From Terana coerulea (lineage: Eukaryota; Basidiomycota; Agaricomycetes; Polyporales; Phanerochaetaceae): 64,000 bases of DNA. A program made the translations under genes and the position numbers. Position 1 is the stretch's first letter. Each line of letters opens with the position of its first letter. The notes below the pieces were generated by a model that was not told the origin of the DNA, made no database searches, and saw only the letters and a list, made by a program, of their open reading frames with translations. The stretch spans positions 868,001 through 932,000 of the forward strand of contig JAKOGH010000005.1 of assembly GCA_024811115.1 (NCBI GenBank), read 5' to 3'. Positions 11,446 to 23,631 of the stretch are shown here, in pieces.

Positions 11446-14099
11446 ATGGTCTGGGAACCGAAGCGTACCATCCAAGAATGTGAGTGACCCAACCCTCCTG
11501 CAGCATTCCGTCATGACTGACTCTGTGGTCAGGCGACGCCATGCTCTGTGCGCCAGGCATGCCGCACGAGATAGAAACTCGCCTCGTTGACGGCAGGCTC
11601 CAGCGGGTCTACAAGAACCTCTGGCCGTCGCTCCGCAGCTTTTGGTTCTCGGCCGCGGCGGAGTTCAAGGACAACACGTACATCGTCTTCGCCGACGAGA
11701 AGCCTACGTACCATGACATATATGCCCGATCTCTCCAAGCCGCCGCCGTTTTCCAGGACAGATACCGCATCTGCAAAGGTGACCGGGTCGCGATTTGCGC
11801 ACGCAACCTCCCAGACTATCTCGTGGCGTTCTGGGCGTGCCACATACTGGGCGCCGTCTCGGTGCTTGTTAACGCGTACGTCACCGTCGTTCTAGGCAAA
11901 AATACCTCGCTCATGCCTCCGAGCTAGGTGGCTTCCTGCCGCGCCGCTGCTGCACTGCCTGACGCACACCGGCTGCAAGCTCGTCCTCCTGGACAGCGAG
12001 CGCGCGGGCCGGGTCGCATATGCCGTTCCTGAGTTGCGCGCGGCAGGGGCCTGTGCCTTCATCGTCTTTGACGCTTCGGTCCGTGCGCCCCAGTGGCAGA
12101 GCATGGATCTGTGGGACAGCACCGTGGCGTCCTCCTCCAGCAATACAACCGCCCTACTTGGCACCCTCACGCCGATAGAGCCAGAAGACAACGCGACCAT
12201 AATCTTCACCTCCGGAACGTGCGTACCGTCGGTGTATGCGCGCGACTTCCCAGATTGACACAAGGGCTGCAGGACCGGCTTGCCTAAAGGAGTACTCTCG
12301 ACGCAGCGCCAGTTTCTCACCAACATCCGCAACGTAAGTCACTCGCCGCCGCGTTGGGGGCTGTATACAAACCGTGTGTGCAGGCGACCGCAGCCGCCAG
12401 CCGCGCGCACCTCAGACGGGGGACAGCATCCCCGTGCCGCCACCTGGCCCTCAGAAAGGCATCCTCGTATCCGTGCCCTTTTTCCATGTGACGGGCACGA
12501 CCAGCCTATCGGTGAGAACGCACTGCCGGCTGCCAGGCCCTCAGGCCCTCAGGGCCTCGTGTCTGACCACGATACATTCGCCCGCTTCCAGATGCTCGCC
12601 ACCTCCGCGGGCATGAAGGCTGTCCTGATGAGGAAGTGGGATCCGATCGAAGGTGTGTCGCCGCGCCTGCGTCATCGCCCGCCCTGTGCCTCACGCGCCC
12701 TGCAGCTGTTAGGTACGGTACGACGGCGCTGTGCATGTGACCCGCGCTGAACTCTGCACGGCAGGCTCATCGCGGCCGAGAACGTTAGGATCGCGGGCGG
12801 GTGAGCGCTCTTGTTCTCGGCGCGCGTGTGTGCGGCTGATGCGAGGCCGCAGGGTGCCGTCCATGGTCGCCGACCTCGTCGACGGCGCGCTGGCCGGTAA
12901 ACAGATCGCGCTCGACACACTGCTGTTCGGCGGGTCCGCGGCGCCCCAGACGCTCCCAAAGAGAGCGAAAGCGGTGTTCCCTGATACTATCATGTACGTT
13001 TGTGTCCGCCGCCGATGCCTCCGTCTCACTTCCGTTGTATGCAGGAGTCAAGCGTACGGCATGACAGAGACCAACTCGATCGCACTGGGCATAGCCGGCG
13101 AAGACTATGTAGCCCGTCCCACAAGCGCGTACGTTATTTACTGTTGCAACCGACAAAGATAATGTGACCTATCGGTTTCTCACCCATAGAGGGCTGCCGT
13201 GCCCTGTGAACGACGTCACAATTGTGATGAACGGCACCGTGGTGCTCCCAGGAGAGGTCGGCGAAGTCTGGCTGTGAGTCGTTGATTATACTCGATGATG
13301 TGTTCGTCCGCTGACTTTGGAATAGACGTGGTCCGGATGTCATGAAATGCTATTGGAATGACACAGGCACGTCGAGCGACGCTTCTTTGCAAGCATTCGT
13401 TTTAACTTGCGTTCCTTTACCTCCAGCAACCACCGCGAAGACGATCACCCAAGACGGGTGGATTCGAACAGGCGACCTCGGCTGCCTGGACGCGGAGGGC
13501 TTCCTGTACATCCGCGACAGAAGTATGTCCGACATCTTCTCCGCCGCCGCCTGCGCGGGTACTCACGCACTGCCCAGTCAAGGACCTGATCATCCGCGGA
13601 GGCGAAAACATCGTGCGTGTCGTGTGATCCGCGAGCTTAGCATTATGGCTGACCTGGGCGCAGGCGTCCGTGTCGGTCGAAGACGTGCTGTACCACGATG
13701 AACGCCTCGCGGAGGTGGCCGCCGTGGGCGTGCCTGACGAGAAGCTCGGCGAGCTCGTCGCGGCCGTCGTCTCGACCAAGCCAGCGTATCACGGCCAGGT
13801 GGACGAGACGGCGCTGCTCGCCCTGGCCCGCTCAAGGTTCACTTCTTTCTCCGCCGGCTTTGCAAAAATTCTCATCGCGCGCACAGACTACCCTACTTTG
13901 CTGTTCCGGTCATGATCCTGGTGCAGGATACTCCGTTCGGTGAGGCCCATCCGCTGTTTTGCATTCGCCGCGGGCTCACGGCGGTCGTTTAGAGTTGACA
14001 CCATCTGCTAAGATCATCAAGGCTCCTCTGCGTGTGCTGGCCGCGAGGGAGTGGCAGAAGCGAAAGAGTGGTAAAGGCCCCGCTAGCGCAAAACTGTAA
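11446..14099 (+). CDS. Adenylate-forming acyl-CoA synthetase-like enzyme with PTS1-like C-terminus
   Basis: Class I adenylate-forming ligase (ANL superfamily), which activates a carboxylate as acyl-AMP and then as the CoA thioester. Start at ATG 11446 in a 34-nt first exon (MVWEPKRTIQE), spliced at 11480-11532. Motifs in order: IIFTSGTTGLPKG (P-loop-like A3), VPFFHVTGTTSLS, GGVPSMVADLV, LLFGGSAAP, QAYGMTETNSIAL (A5), GEVWLRGPDVM, DGWIRTGDLG (A7), FLYIRDRIKDLIIRGGENI (A8 hinge) and a C-terminal LTPSAKIIK holding the catalytic lysine. It ends SAKL; AKL fits the PTS1 consensus, suggesting peroxisomal location. The exact substrate cannot be told. Unusual details are a 7-nt micro-exon (12706-12712), a GC-AG intron (13367-13426) and a probable one-base deficit in the G run 12418-12422. 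An alternative acceptor ending at 12400 would restore frame there at the cost of conserved residues. Confidence 0.87.
12706..12712 (+). other. 7-nt micro-exon in the acyl-CoA synthetase-like gene
   Basis: CTGTTAG is flanked by a 53-nt intron (12653-12705, gtgtgt...cag) and a 52-nt intron (12713-12764, gtacgg...cag). Including it joins DPIE to RLIAAENVRIAGG as DPIEAVRLIAAENV, matching the family's usual EEAARLI-type helix in length and character. Skipping it gives the wrong phase (7 is not a multiple of 3). Inferred from splice logic and family conservation only. Confidence 0.78.
13367..13426 (+). other. GC-AG intron, 60 nt, frame-neutral
   Basis: The donor reads ACAG|GCACGT and the acceptor CTCCAG. 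Removal joins NDT to ATTAKTITQDGWIRTGDLG, as in relatives. No GT donor nearby gives the conserved join. The intron is 60 nt, has no in-frame stop, and if retained would insert 20 residues (starting GTSSDASLQ) before the A7 motif. Confidence 0.72.
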
Positions 14100-14567
14100 A
14101 GACTGCCCGCATGCGGTCGTTCGTCTGGACTCTTTCGCGTTCATCTGTAATTTTCTTTCACTGGTACATGACATGTATACACGCCGTCTTTGCCCCTGCC
14201 CCTGCCGTGCCTCAGTCTGCCGCGCCGCACTGCGACCAGGTCAGTCCGAGGATCAGCAGTGCGAGCCAAAGCGACATCATACTTTCGTTCTTGACTTGCC
14301 CAAATTGGTGCCTCGCGATCGGATGCTGTGTGATAACCGCTAGGCGCCCGCTGTGGCCTGCAGGCAGAGTTGGCTGAGTCGGGCGTTGAGCAGCACTCAC
14401 TCTCCGTCGCACTCGCCGACCTTGGGGCTCCTGCACACGACTGACCCCACGGTCTCTGCTTTTTGGCCCTCGGCGACGACGTTTGTATTACCCACCACCA
14501 CCACCCACCGCTGCTTGGGTGCACCCAGTCACTCATTTCACGACTTCACGACCAATCATTCACGACC
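14100..14567. other. Intergenic region upstream of IQGAP
   Basis: No gene recognised. It contains the 3' end of the synthetase-like transcript and the IQGAP promoter and leader. I see no strong TATA box or repeat. Confidence 0.55.
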
Positions 14568-17500
14568 ATGGCCGAGCGCGCACAATCTTTCTCGGGTGGG
14601 CAGCGGCCCTCGCCCTCACCATCCGCGGGGGCCCCCTTTGCGTACCAGCAGCGGCTGCTCGAGCGCACGACCTCCCGCGCGGGGGGCGGCTCGCTGTCCC
14701 GCTCGAGCTCGCAGACGGCGAACGCCATCCTGAACAATCCGACCGGCACGCGGCGCTGGGCCCCAACGCACCGGGTCGCACAAAGCTTGGATGGGGTGAA
14801 GGGGCGATTTGAGGAAAGGGTGAGGACGGATAGGTTGGACAGGACGCCAGAGATCATGGTCTCGCCGACGGATACGGGCAGCACGGAGACGTCGACTTCG
14901 ACTGCTCACTCCTCGGAAGACTCCTTCAGATCGCGGTATGCTGACCTACTTGCGCGTACGCCCGCACGGAGAAGAGATGTCTTGGATACCCCGCCTACGA
15001 CCCCGCCCTTGCAGAAACGATACACCATGCCCGCACCTATCATCGCGACTCCGCTCTCGCCTAATACTACAGGGGTGTCCGTCTCGAGCCCGGACGAGCA
15101 GACAAGCTCGGACTTCCAGCGCATCCATCTTCCAATTGCGACGGGCCTTGAGACTTCCCCTAGGCGGCACAGTACGTACTCAGTACCGCTGCGCGACGAG
15201 GATTCGCCCGCGACGCCGACCTCTGCCCGTTTCCACCGCGCGCAGGCTATGGAGGCCCTCGACCCGACCTCCACGGGCTCCTCGACGGCGTCGGACGCCA
15301 CGACGTCGTCCTCACGTACGTCTGTGTCATCGCGCACCTATTCCGACAACACCACCACCAACTTGCAGCGCCGCCCGACCTCGCTCTATGGCGGCCAGTA
15401 CGCCCGCGCGCTGTCGTCCCCCGACAAGTTCTCTTTCGGCGCTGTGCGGCCGCGTTCGCAGACTGCGTCTGCGCGCACGTCTCCCGCCCCTGAGTCGCCG
15501 GAGAAGTATGCGAGCTCCTCGGCCTCGGTCGCGTCCACGCCGGTCGCGAGCTCGTCTGTCATGGCGCCCAAGCCGTACAGGAGCTCCTACATGAACAGCA
15601 AGGCCTCGAAGATGCCCGATTCGTTGCTGGCGGGGCGGAAACTCGGCAGGCATCTGCCGCGCATAGCGAGCGGGGAAGTGCACGACGAGTACGAGAACAC
15701 TGACGAGGAGGCGCCTCCGCGCACGGACCCACCGGAGACGTTCAGTGCCAGAGCAGACAGGGAACGGCGCGCACGAAGCGCACCACGAAACGAGCGCCGA
15801 CTGTCGTTCGTGGACAGACCGAGCCCGCGGGACGCGACGTTTGGGGGGCGTCGGCGAGGGCGAGGATGTGGCGGGCCTGCGGGGGCGGCTGCGTCTATCG
15901 CGCGACATGACGCCGAGCGCGCCGGCGTCGCCGCTGCCGTCCGCACGCCTGACCCGCGGCCTCTGGGCCGACGTGCAGCGGCATCTGCTGCAAGCGTACG
16001 AGTACCTGTGTCACGTCGGCGAGGCGCAACAGTGGATTGAAGGCTGCCTGGGCGAGGAGCTGCCGTTTGGTGTGGTGGAGATGGAGGAGCGCATGCGCGA
16101 CGGCGTGGTCCTGGCGAAGCTCGTACGGGTGTTTCAAGGCGAAGGCGCTGTTCGCCGGATATACGAGGTACCATTGTGTCTGTGTTATTCAGTGTTATAT
16201 ATTGACAACTCGCACAGGCACCGAAGCTGAGTTTCCTACATTCTGACAACATCAACGTGTTTTTCAACTTTTTGCGGCACGTTGGCCTTCCTGAGGTATC
16301 TACCTCGAACCGTGCTCATAGGAGCTTCCCAGCTGATTGCGATTTCAGAGCTTCATTTTCGAATTGACTGATCTGTACGAGAAGAAGAATTTCCCGAAGG
16401 TAATCTACTGTATCCACGCGCTGAGGTATGCATCGTCGTGTAAATGCTCTCGACAAGGCTGACATTATGTTAGCCATCTTCTCGCTCGCCGAGGAATGGC
16501 TCAACGCATTGGGGATCTGCTCGGTCAATTGCAGTTCTCGGACGATCAACTACAGAAGACACAGAAGGGTCTTAAAGATTCCGGTGTGGCTATGCCCAAC
16601 TTTGGCAACATCGGAAGGGAGCTTGCAAAGGAAATCAATGAGGAGCCAGAAGAGGAGCCGGAGACTGAGGATGAGCGTAGGTGATAATATCCATGAGTTA
16701 CCCAGCTACTCGACTATATGTTACAGGTCAAGACCGTCTGCTCTTGGAAAACGAAGGGTCAGTTATCGCTGTGCAGACCCTTGCAAGGGGCTTCCTGGTT
16801 CGCAAGGCGCAGGCGAATAAGCGTGCTCGCATCAGCATGGCAGAACGTCATATTCCCAAACTGCAAGCTTTGGCTCGCGGGGCGTTGCTTCGTTCGCATC
16901 TCGCTCGTGAGCGCGAGGAACACGCGGACCTCAGAGGCTGGATCACAGCAGTTCAAGCCCACGCTCGAGGATCCCTAGCACGACGAGAATGGCGTAGCCA
17001 GCTTCGGCGGATTCGAGGCTCAGTGCAATACATCGTGAAGGCCCAGGCCCAGGCAAGGGGTGTGCTCCAGCGACGAAAGTTGCGCAAGCTGCTCGGCGCT
17101 ATGCAGAGCTGCAAGACCTCTGTTGTGAAGCTGCAGGCGTTTGCGCGAGCGCGGCTTGCGAGAAGGACCCACACCGAGCTTGCGAAAACATTTACAGGGC
17201 CGGTCCTCATGGAGTCCATTGTTCCCTTCCAAGCCCTTGCTCGCGGGGTGCTACTCCGACGAAGGGTTGGACGCAAGCTGGCGGAAGTCGATCGGCATAC
17301 AGCGACATTCGCACAGTTGCAGGCGCAGCTAAGGGGCGTCCTCGTTCGTCGTCGCATTGGTGCACAATTGGCAAAGCTCGATGATGCCACAGACGTCGTC
17401 GTGCGCATACAAGCTGCCGTCCGAACATATCTCGCCAGGAAACGTCTTTTACTCCTCATTCGCGGCTTGCGTAAAGCTACTCCATCGGTTATCGCTCTGC

Positions 17501-20500
17501 AATCTCTCGCGCGAGGACTCCTCATCAGGAAGCAGCATCGAGCCATGTCGAAAGCCATGTCCGAGATCAAGGTTGTGAAGTCCGTCGGTGGCCTACAGGC
17601 CTTCGCTCGCGCTGCTCTGGCAAGGAAGCGCCACCAGGAGCAGACGAAGCAACTCGAGTTCGTCGAGCCCGACGTCGTCGGGTTCCAGGCTACTGCCCGC
17701 GGTGCACTGGCTCGCATGGAATATCACGGGTGGCGGGATTACCTTCATCGAAGCCACCCACATGCGACCATCCTACAAGCTATGCTGCGCGGAGTCATGC
17801 AGCGGCGGAAGTTCTCAGACAAGATGCGGCACTACCGCGCCAACCTGGACAAGGTCATCCAGATCCAGTCCCTCTTCCGCGCCAAGGAGACGCGGGAGCA
17901 GTACCGCCAGCTGACGCTCGGCACGAACGTCACCGTGGACACGATCAAGAACTTTGTGCACCTATTGGACAACTCCGAGGCCGACTTCCAGGAGGAGCTC
18001 AAGCTCGAACGCCTCCGGTCGGAGGTCGTCAAGCACATCCGCGAGAACCAGGCGCTCGAGAGCCACGTGGACGACCTGGACGTCAAGATTGCGCTGGTGG
18101 TACAGAACGTGAAGAGTTTCGAGGAGCTGATCAAGGCGCGGCGGAAGCACGGTGCGGAGAATGCGGCGGTCCATGCGGCGCGAGCATCTGTCTTGGCCGC
18201 TCACGGAGATCCTTTCGCTGGGCCCAGCACGCTGGATGCAGCCGCGAAGCGCAAGCTCGAGCTGTACCAGCAGCTATTCTACATGCTGCAGACCAAGCCG
18301 GAGTACTTGTCGCGCTTGTTCACTCGCACGTCCGCGGACAAGGGCTTTGAGAAGAACAAGAAGCTCGTTGAACGAGTGACGTTGACTTTGTTTGGCTATG
18401 GTCAAGATCGCCGCGAGGATTATCTTATTCTGAAGCTCTTTCAGGTATTAGCATTCATTCCATTATCTGTAGACTCATCTGAAAGTTTGTTCAGACGTCG
18501 ATTCACGACGAGATCAACGCGGCTTCGACAATCGAGGAAGTCACCAAGGGTCATGCCATGTTCATCAATCTGGTCGTGCACTACGTGCGACCCAAGCAGA
18601 CCGTCTACGTCCGTGAGACTCTGCAGAGCTCAATTCGTGATCTTGTGAAGGCCGGTGAGGAGATTGATCTGGAAGTAGATCCCAGCGTGGTGAGTGGATC
18701 TTTCGAGCGTTGCATGGTCCTGTACCTATTATTTTATGCTAGATTTACCGCAAGCAAATTGACATCGCCGAGACGCGCACGGGTGTTCCTAGCAACAAGG
18801 CCAAGAGCATCCCATTCAGAGAAGCGCTGCAGGACCCTGACACTCGGGCAGAATACATAAGACGTAACGCATTTTAGGCACTATCACGACCATATGCTGA
18901 TAATTGTGCAGACCTCCAGCTGCTGCAATGGTGGACGGACCATTTCGTCACGGCCTTGATCCAGTCTACGTCAAAGATGCCTTATGGTATGCGGTATATT
19001 GCTCGTGAGACACTCATCACCTTGAAGGTAAGTGTGATAGTCATCCGTCTGAATCTGATAATTTGACACGCCACATACTTTGCAGGAGCGCTTCCCGAAT
19101 GAACGTGATGAAGTGTATGCCGCATGTATCGCAAGATTGGTGTACTACAGGTACATCAACCCTGCCATCATGTAAGATTTATTTTACTATGCTTGATCAA
19201 AGCCTGACTGCTCCTGCTTAGGACGCCCGAGACATTCGACATCGTGTCCGAGACAGTCGATGTGGAGACGCGGAAGAATCTGGCCCAAGTGTCTCGTGTG
19301 CTGACGCAAATAACTAAGGGCTTCGAGTTCGGCGAGGACAGCCCTTGCTACTTCCCCTGTAAATGATTACGTGAGGAACGCCGTTCAGCAGATGACTTCG
19401 TGGCTGTTCGAAGGTGGGTTTCGTTGCAAGATCTAGGCGTAAATTCTACTGATGCATGTCCGCAGTGGCCAATATACCCGATGCGGAGACTCACTACCAT
19501 GCGCACGAGTTCTTGGACGCCACGGTGCAGCCAAAGGCAATCCTGATCTCACCGAATGAAGTTTACAACATGCATGCCCTCCTATCGCAGCACATCGAAG
19601 ATATTGTGCGTATATCTTTTCCTCTGACTTGCACTAGGGCTAAAACTTCTCTACAAAGGCATCTCCCGGGCGTGAGGATGTCCTACGTGTCATTCTTCAA
19701 GAGCTCGACGGCGTGCCGAACGTCGGTAATGACGAACTTCATGACGCTCGTGACGCAGCTATTGAGCTCCAATTGACGAATCGTTTCGCTGACGTGAAAG
19801 GTAAGTGGCAGTCAGTACTCCACCGAAAGCGGCTCCTGACTGGTCCATCTGTAGATCCAAGCGCAGACGAGAAGGCGATTTGGGTGCAGGCCAAACGAGC
19901 TGTGCTAGCGATTCTCAGGGTGCAACCAGCTAAGGATCTCGTCGAGTCACTCATGCAGCCGGTCACCGAGGAACATGAGGCAAATTGGGAAGCTATCATC
20001 GAGGAGATGGCGCGGGATCAGTACAAGGCACAGCGCAGAATGGCCTCAACCGCGCATGCTGATTCTGCCTATCGACTCGAGGATATTCGATCGTGAGCTT
20101 TACTTCAATTCCAGCCATGAATTGATATTCATGTGGTCCATATCTAGCATGACGTTCCGTGAAGTCAAGGCCCACGCTATCTTCTATCTCCTGGAACTCG
20201 AGAAGAGGGAAAAGATCTCTCGTATGGACGGCTATCAAGGTGTTCTCAACGCCATCGCTGGCGATGTGCGAAGCAAAAACCGACGCCGTGTCCAGCGCCA
20301 GAATGAGAAAGAAAGCATGGAAGACGCTCTCAAGTATCTCGAAGAGCGCAAGAGGTACTACGAAGAGCAGATCAACAGCTACCACGATTACGTTGAGGCA
20401 GCCATGAACACGATGCAAAGGGGCAAAGGGTACGTTGCCAGCATGTTTGTCTCGTTATTCGCTCACATCTATCGTAGGAAGAAGAGATTCGTCGTGCCTT

Positions 20501-20919
20501 TCACGAAGCAGTACTTCCACATGCGTGACCTTCAAAAGTCCGGCAAGGCCCCTCAGTTTGGTTCATTCAAGTATACCGCCCACGATTTCTACGAGAAGGG
20601 TATCCTGCTTTCCATCGACCAGTACTCTCCTCGACAATTTGACAAGATCCACATCATCGTCTCCTCGAACAACGTCGGTGTGTTCACCATCGAGATACTG
20701 AACACGGCTCTGGGCATCACAAACCGAATAGCTCACGCTGACCTCAAAATGGAGGACTTGCTCCAAGCGCAATTCGAGAACAAGGCGTCGTATTCGATGT
20801 TCAACGGGTTGGCGAAGTTCAACCTGAATTCGTTACTGTACCAGATCAACAAAAAGTAGGTTCGATTATCCTGCTTACCCTTCTGATTGCTGATAGTCGT
20901 CCCCAGGTTCTATGTTTGA
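14568..20919 (+). CDS. IQG1: IQGAP family scaffold (Iqg1/Rng2-like): CH domain, 13 IQ-like repeats, RasGAP-like and RasGAP-C domains
   Basis: Cytokinetic-ring scaffold binding actin, calmodulin-like light chains and Rho-type GTPases. ATG 14568 has good context (cgaccATGg). A ~430-residue Ser/Thr/Pro-rich N-terminus, probably disordered, precedes a calponin-homology domain (LTRGLWADVQRH ... FLHSDNINVFFNFLRHVGLP). Between ~16.75 and 17.9 kb I count 13 IQ-like units of the form QALARGxLxR. The GAP-related domain follows (LFTRTSADKGFEKN; VVHYVRPKQTVYVRETL; RLVYYRYINPAIM; FLDATVQPKAILISPNEVYN), then RasGAP-C (YQGVLNAIAGDVRSKNRRR; QYSPRQFDKIHIIVSSNNVG), ending NSLLYQINKKFYV after a last intron. In the GAP core, FEFGEDSP must join VNDYVRNAVQQM past an extra base at 19354-19357. 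Just before the CH domain the frame also shifts by one at G6 15843-15848, in an unconserved part. Convergent with the F-box gene. Confidence 0.92.
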
Positions 20920-21364
20920 TTTATTATATTTTATTGACTGCGCTCCCTTCCCACTGTCATGACCGTCACGATCTCACGCTGCATTCGCTGTTTCGCGCAT
21001 TTACTTCTCAACTGCTGACATGTATCGCTTAGTTAGTCTCAACAGCAAGCCATCTGCATACACAATGTTATATATCCTCTTGTCAAGCATTTATCCGATC
21101 TTGCCACCGTTTCCTCACCCAACGCTCGTGTGGCTGGAATTTGTCTACTTCCACTCAACAGGTATAACTGAAGCGCAAAGCGGTTTGGTGCCAGATCTCA
21201 GCTTTCGTTTCGTCACGACGGACATGAGACAGCCTCCGTTACTGACCATAAGCAGACAGAATGACAGGCGATGCTTGTTTTACTACGACAGGAGTCATTT
21301 GCACTTCAAATGGCATCATGGACTTGAATAAACTCGAGGGTTACAAGAAAGCTACGACAACAGA
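20920..21364. other. Convergent 3' flanks of IQGAP and F-box gene
   Basis: No gene recognised; untranslated 3' sequence of two converging genes. Confidence 0.55.
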
Positions 21365-22794
21365 TTACGCAGGGGGAAAGTGCAGCAGTCCCTTCGTCCT
21401 GGACTCCGGCAGGAAAGAGCCGATGTTGCTGTAGAAGTGTTCACAACGCGGAGCCCATTTGTGCGTGTGTCTCATAATAACAACCTTGACCAAGTGCGGT
21501 AGGCGGCAAAGAACGGAGTCGAAGGGCGCAAAGAGCGCACCCAGATCTTCCCCGGTATCGACAATTCGGCCGTCATCGTACACCGGGTTCGTGATGGCTA
21601 TCCTCAGTGTGGTGAAGGGAGCGTTGGGAGAGACAAGGGAGACCATAGCAATGACAGCCGCCCAAGACTGCGATTGCTTGAAGCTGCCTAGATGGGCTTC
21701 GGTGACTAGGTCGAGGGACACAAGACTATGGCATGATTCAAGTTGCAAACCGAACCGGGATTTGAAGAGTTGGACGAAATCTGAGGGCTTGATTTAGCCA
21801 CATCCAACAAGAGCCAAAAAGGGCACATACACGGTAAATGTGAATGTCGGGCATGAGCAGTAACAACGGCATGTCGCAGGTGGTCCACAAGCGCCGCATC
21901 AAACTCCAGTGATAGGTGACTGAGCGTGGTTGCGGCGGAAGATACGAGTCGGCCAAATTCTTGAAGGTTGGTGAGTGAGACCTCACCAGGCCTGATCATT
22001 CCGCTGAGATGGGCTAACGACAGGCACAGCCGTTGCAGGCCACTTGAGCTACCCGTAGAAAGCGCCTGTGCCTTCATAACGTCCTCCAAGAGCATTTTCA
22101 CTCTGCACCGATTAAACGCTTCGACGATCTCCAGCTCTTCCAGGCGAGGGAACGGGTTCGGGTTGAAACCATCCTGGCAAACCTTGTCCGAGCGTTGGGG
22201 TAGAAATGTTCCTATAACGGTGTCCAACGTAAGTACTTGTAACTGTGGAAGTCTTGATAGCGTCGTTGAAAGGTCAGCTTGAAACGTCGGAGCGCACAAG
22301 CTCGACGCAGGTCCCTCCAGCCAGATGTGTTTGACGTAGATGACCCGTAGCTCGTAGAGATTCTTCAGGATCGACACAAGGGTACTCTCCTGTATGTGCG
22401 CAATTGGATGGCTATGGTCTCGAGCATTGATGCGACGGATTCCCCGTATGCGCGCAGTTGGTCGGCCATGATCCCGAGCACTGATGAGACGGATTTCCCG
22501 TATGTGACCGCGCACCCGCGGAGTGGTCTCTAGAAAGCGACCAAAAGCCAACGCCTTTGCCTCGGCGCCTGTAGATTGTCGGGCCTCCTCTCTGAGTAGT
22601 ATATACACCTCTCTATCGCGAACGACCAGCCTGAGTGTAACGGAATGGAAGAGGTGATGCCTACTACGAGGTAGCCATGACTTGCAAACCATAGAGCATG
22701 CTGACAGCGTCTTCTTTTCACTATGGCAATGATCGATGATCATGTCATGCAGCTCGCTAGGCAGTCGTGGTATAGAAGACGGTGCTTGGCCCAT
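21365..22794 (-). CDS. F-box protein with LRR-like C-terminal region
   Basis: Probable substrate-recognition subunit of an SCF ubiquitin ligase. ATG 22794 starts MGQAPSSIPRLPSELHDMII, and the F-box continues through SACSMVCKSWLPRSRHHLF, the L-P-x-E ... W ... L pattern of fungal F-boxes. The remainder is a series of leucine-spaced segments (LPQLQVLTLDTVIGTFL; FPRLEELEIVEAFN; GLQRLCLSLAHL), consistent with degenerate LRRs. One intron near 21,785-21,840 (gtatgt...ctcag) joins HSHLPY to FVQLFKSRFGLQLESCHS; without it the frame stops early. An ATG at 22917 is in frame but lies far before the F-box. An internal 54-nt tandem duplication is noted separately. The substrate is unknown. Confidence 0.8.
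22392..22499 (-). repeat. Two tandem 54-nt units inside the F-box gene
   Basis: Units 22392-22445 and 22446-22499 encode two imperfect 18-residue copies, IREIRLISARDHGRPTAR and IRGIRRINARDHSHPIAH. The length preserves frame. Confidence 0.85.
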
Positions 22795-23630
22795 GTTGGA
22801 TGGGGGAGAGGCGTGTCGAGCGCGGATGGTGATGTGCACGGAAAGTGGGAGTCCAAGGGTGGTGTCAACTACGAGGCGAGTACAAGTATCAGTTTGCAAG
22901 CTCTGTGGCCACCGCACAAAACGGCCTGACCACCAGAAGGGCTGATCAGCAAAGTGGCCACTGGTTGAGGGAGCTAAAGTGCTTGGACAGTACCAGCCGG
23001 CAAGACCAAGGCATTGTGGTCACAGCATTTGCGGCGCGAGTGCGCTCGCGACGTTTGCCGTGCCCGGGCCATGGCGGCCAACGAACTTGGCATGCACTTG
23101 ATTCATGCCACTGCGTGTCCTTCACCGTACGAAACAAAGTAAAAGGAACGGCGCTTGCTAGGTACGTGGCACTTTGATTGTACATGCGCGCTACGCCATA
23201 GATGGCAAAGACTTTGTGGCGCTCCCGCTTTCTAACTAAACCTGCAAAGAAATAAAATGAAATCGACGGCCCTCATTCCGCTGATTACAACACACTGTGA
23301 GCCAAAGCATATTAGATATTTCTGCATAAACATTCAATATTGATATGATTACTCACAGTTATCACTTAACTCTAAGTACTATTTGATTTTGCTGCTTCCA
23401 CGTTTTCAGGTAAGCTGGCCCTTCAGGTAGGGAGTGGGTACATCCGTGCAGCGATGAATATTGCTGAATTTAGTGGTACAGAGCACTCGGATAAGTGAGC
23501 CATTGAGCCTTGACTGAGTGCAATAAATCATAATACTTAAGATATTATCCCTCATTTATACTAAGATGCGAGTATTTATTTGTTTACATAACACTGAGAT
23601 TCTTACTTGCGAAACATGGGTAATGCCATC
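22795..23630. other. Intergenic region, nothing recognised
   Basis: About 0.8 kb, becoming AT-rich beyond 23,250. No conserved coding stretch, repeat or RNA gene that I can support. Confidence 0.5.
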
Positions 23631-23631
23631 G

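Noticed and set aside
12350..12430. Alternative acceptor (CGCCAG, ending at 12400) instead of a one-base error in the synthetase-like gene
   Set aside because: It restores frame but removes residues (ATAAASRAHLRRGD-like) that match the family well. Kept only as an alternative.
14560..15910. Long antisense frames across the IQGAP N-terminus, GCP3 and the oxidase-like genes
   Set aside because: High GC at third positions leaves opposite strands open. The compositions (Arg/Pro/Ala-rich) are typical shadows.
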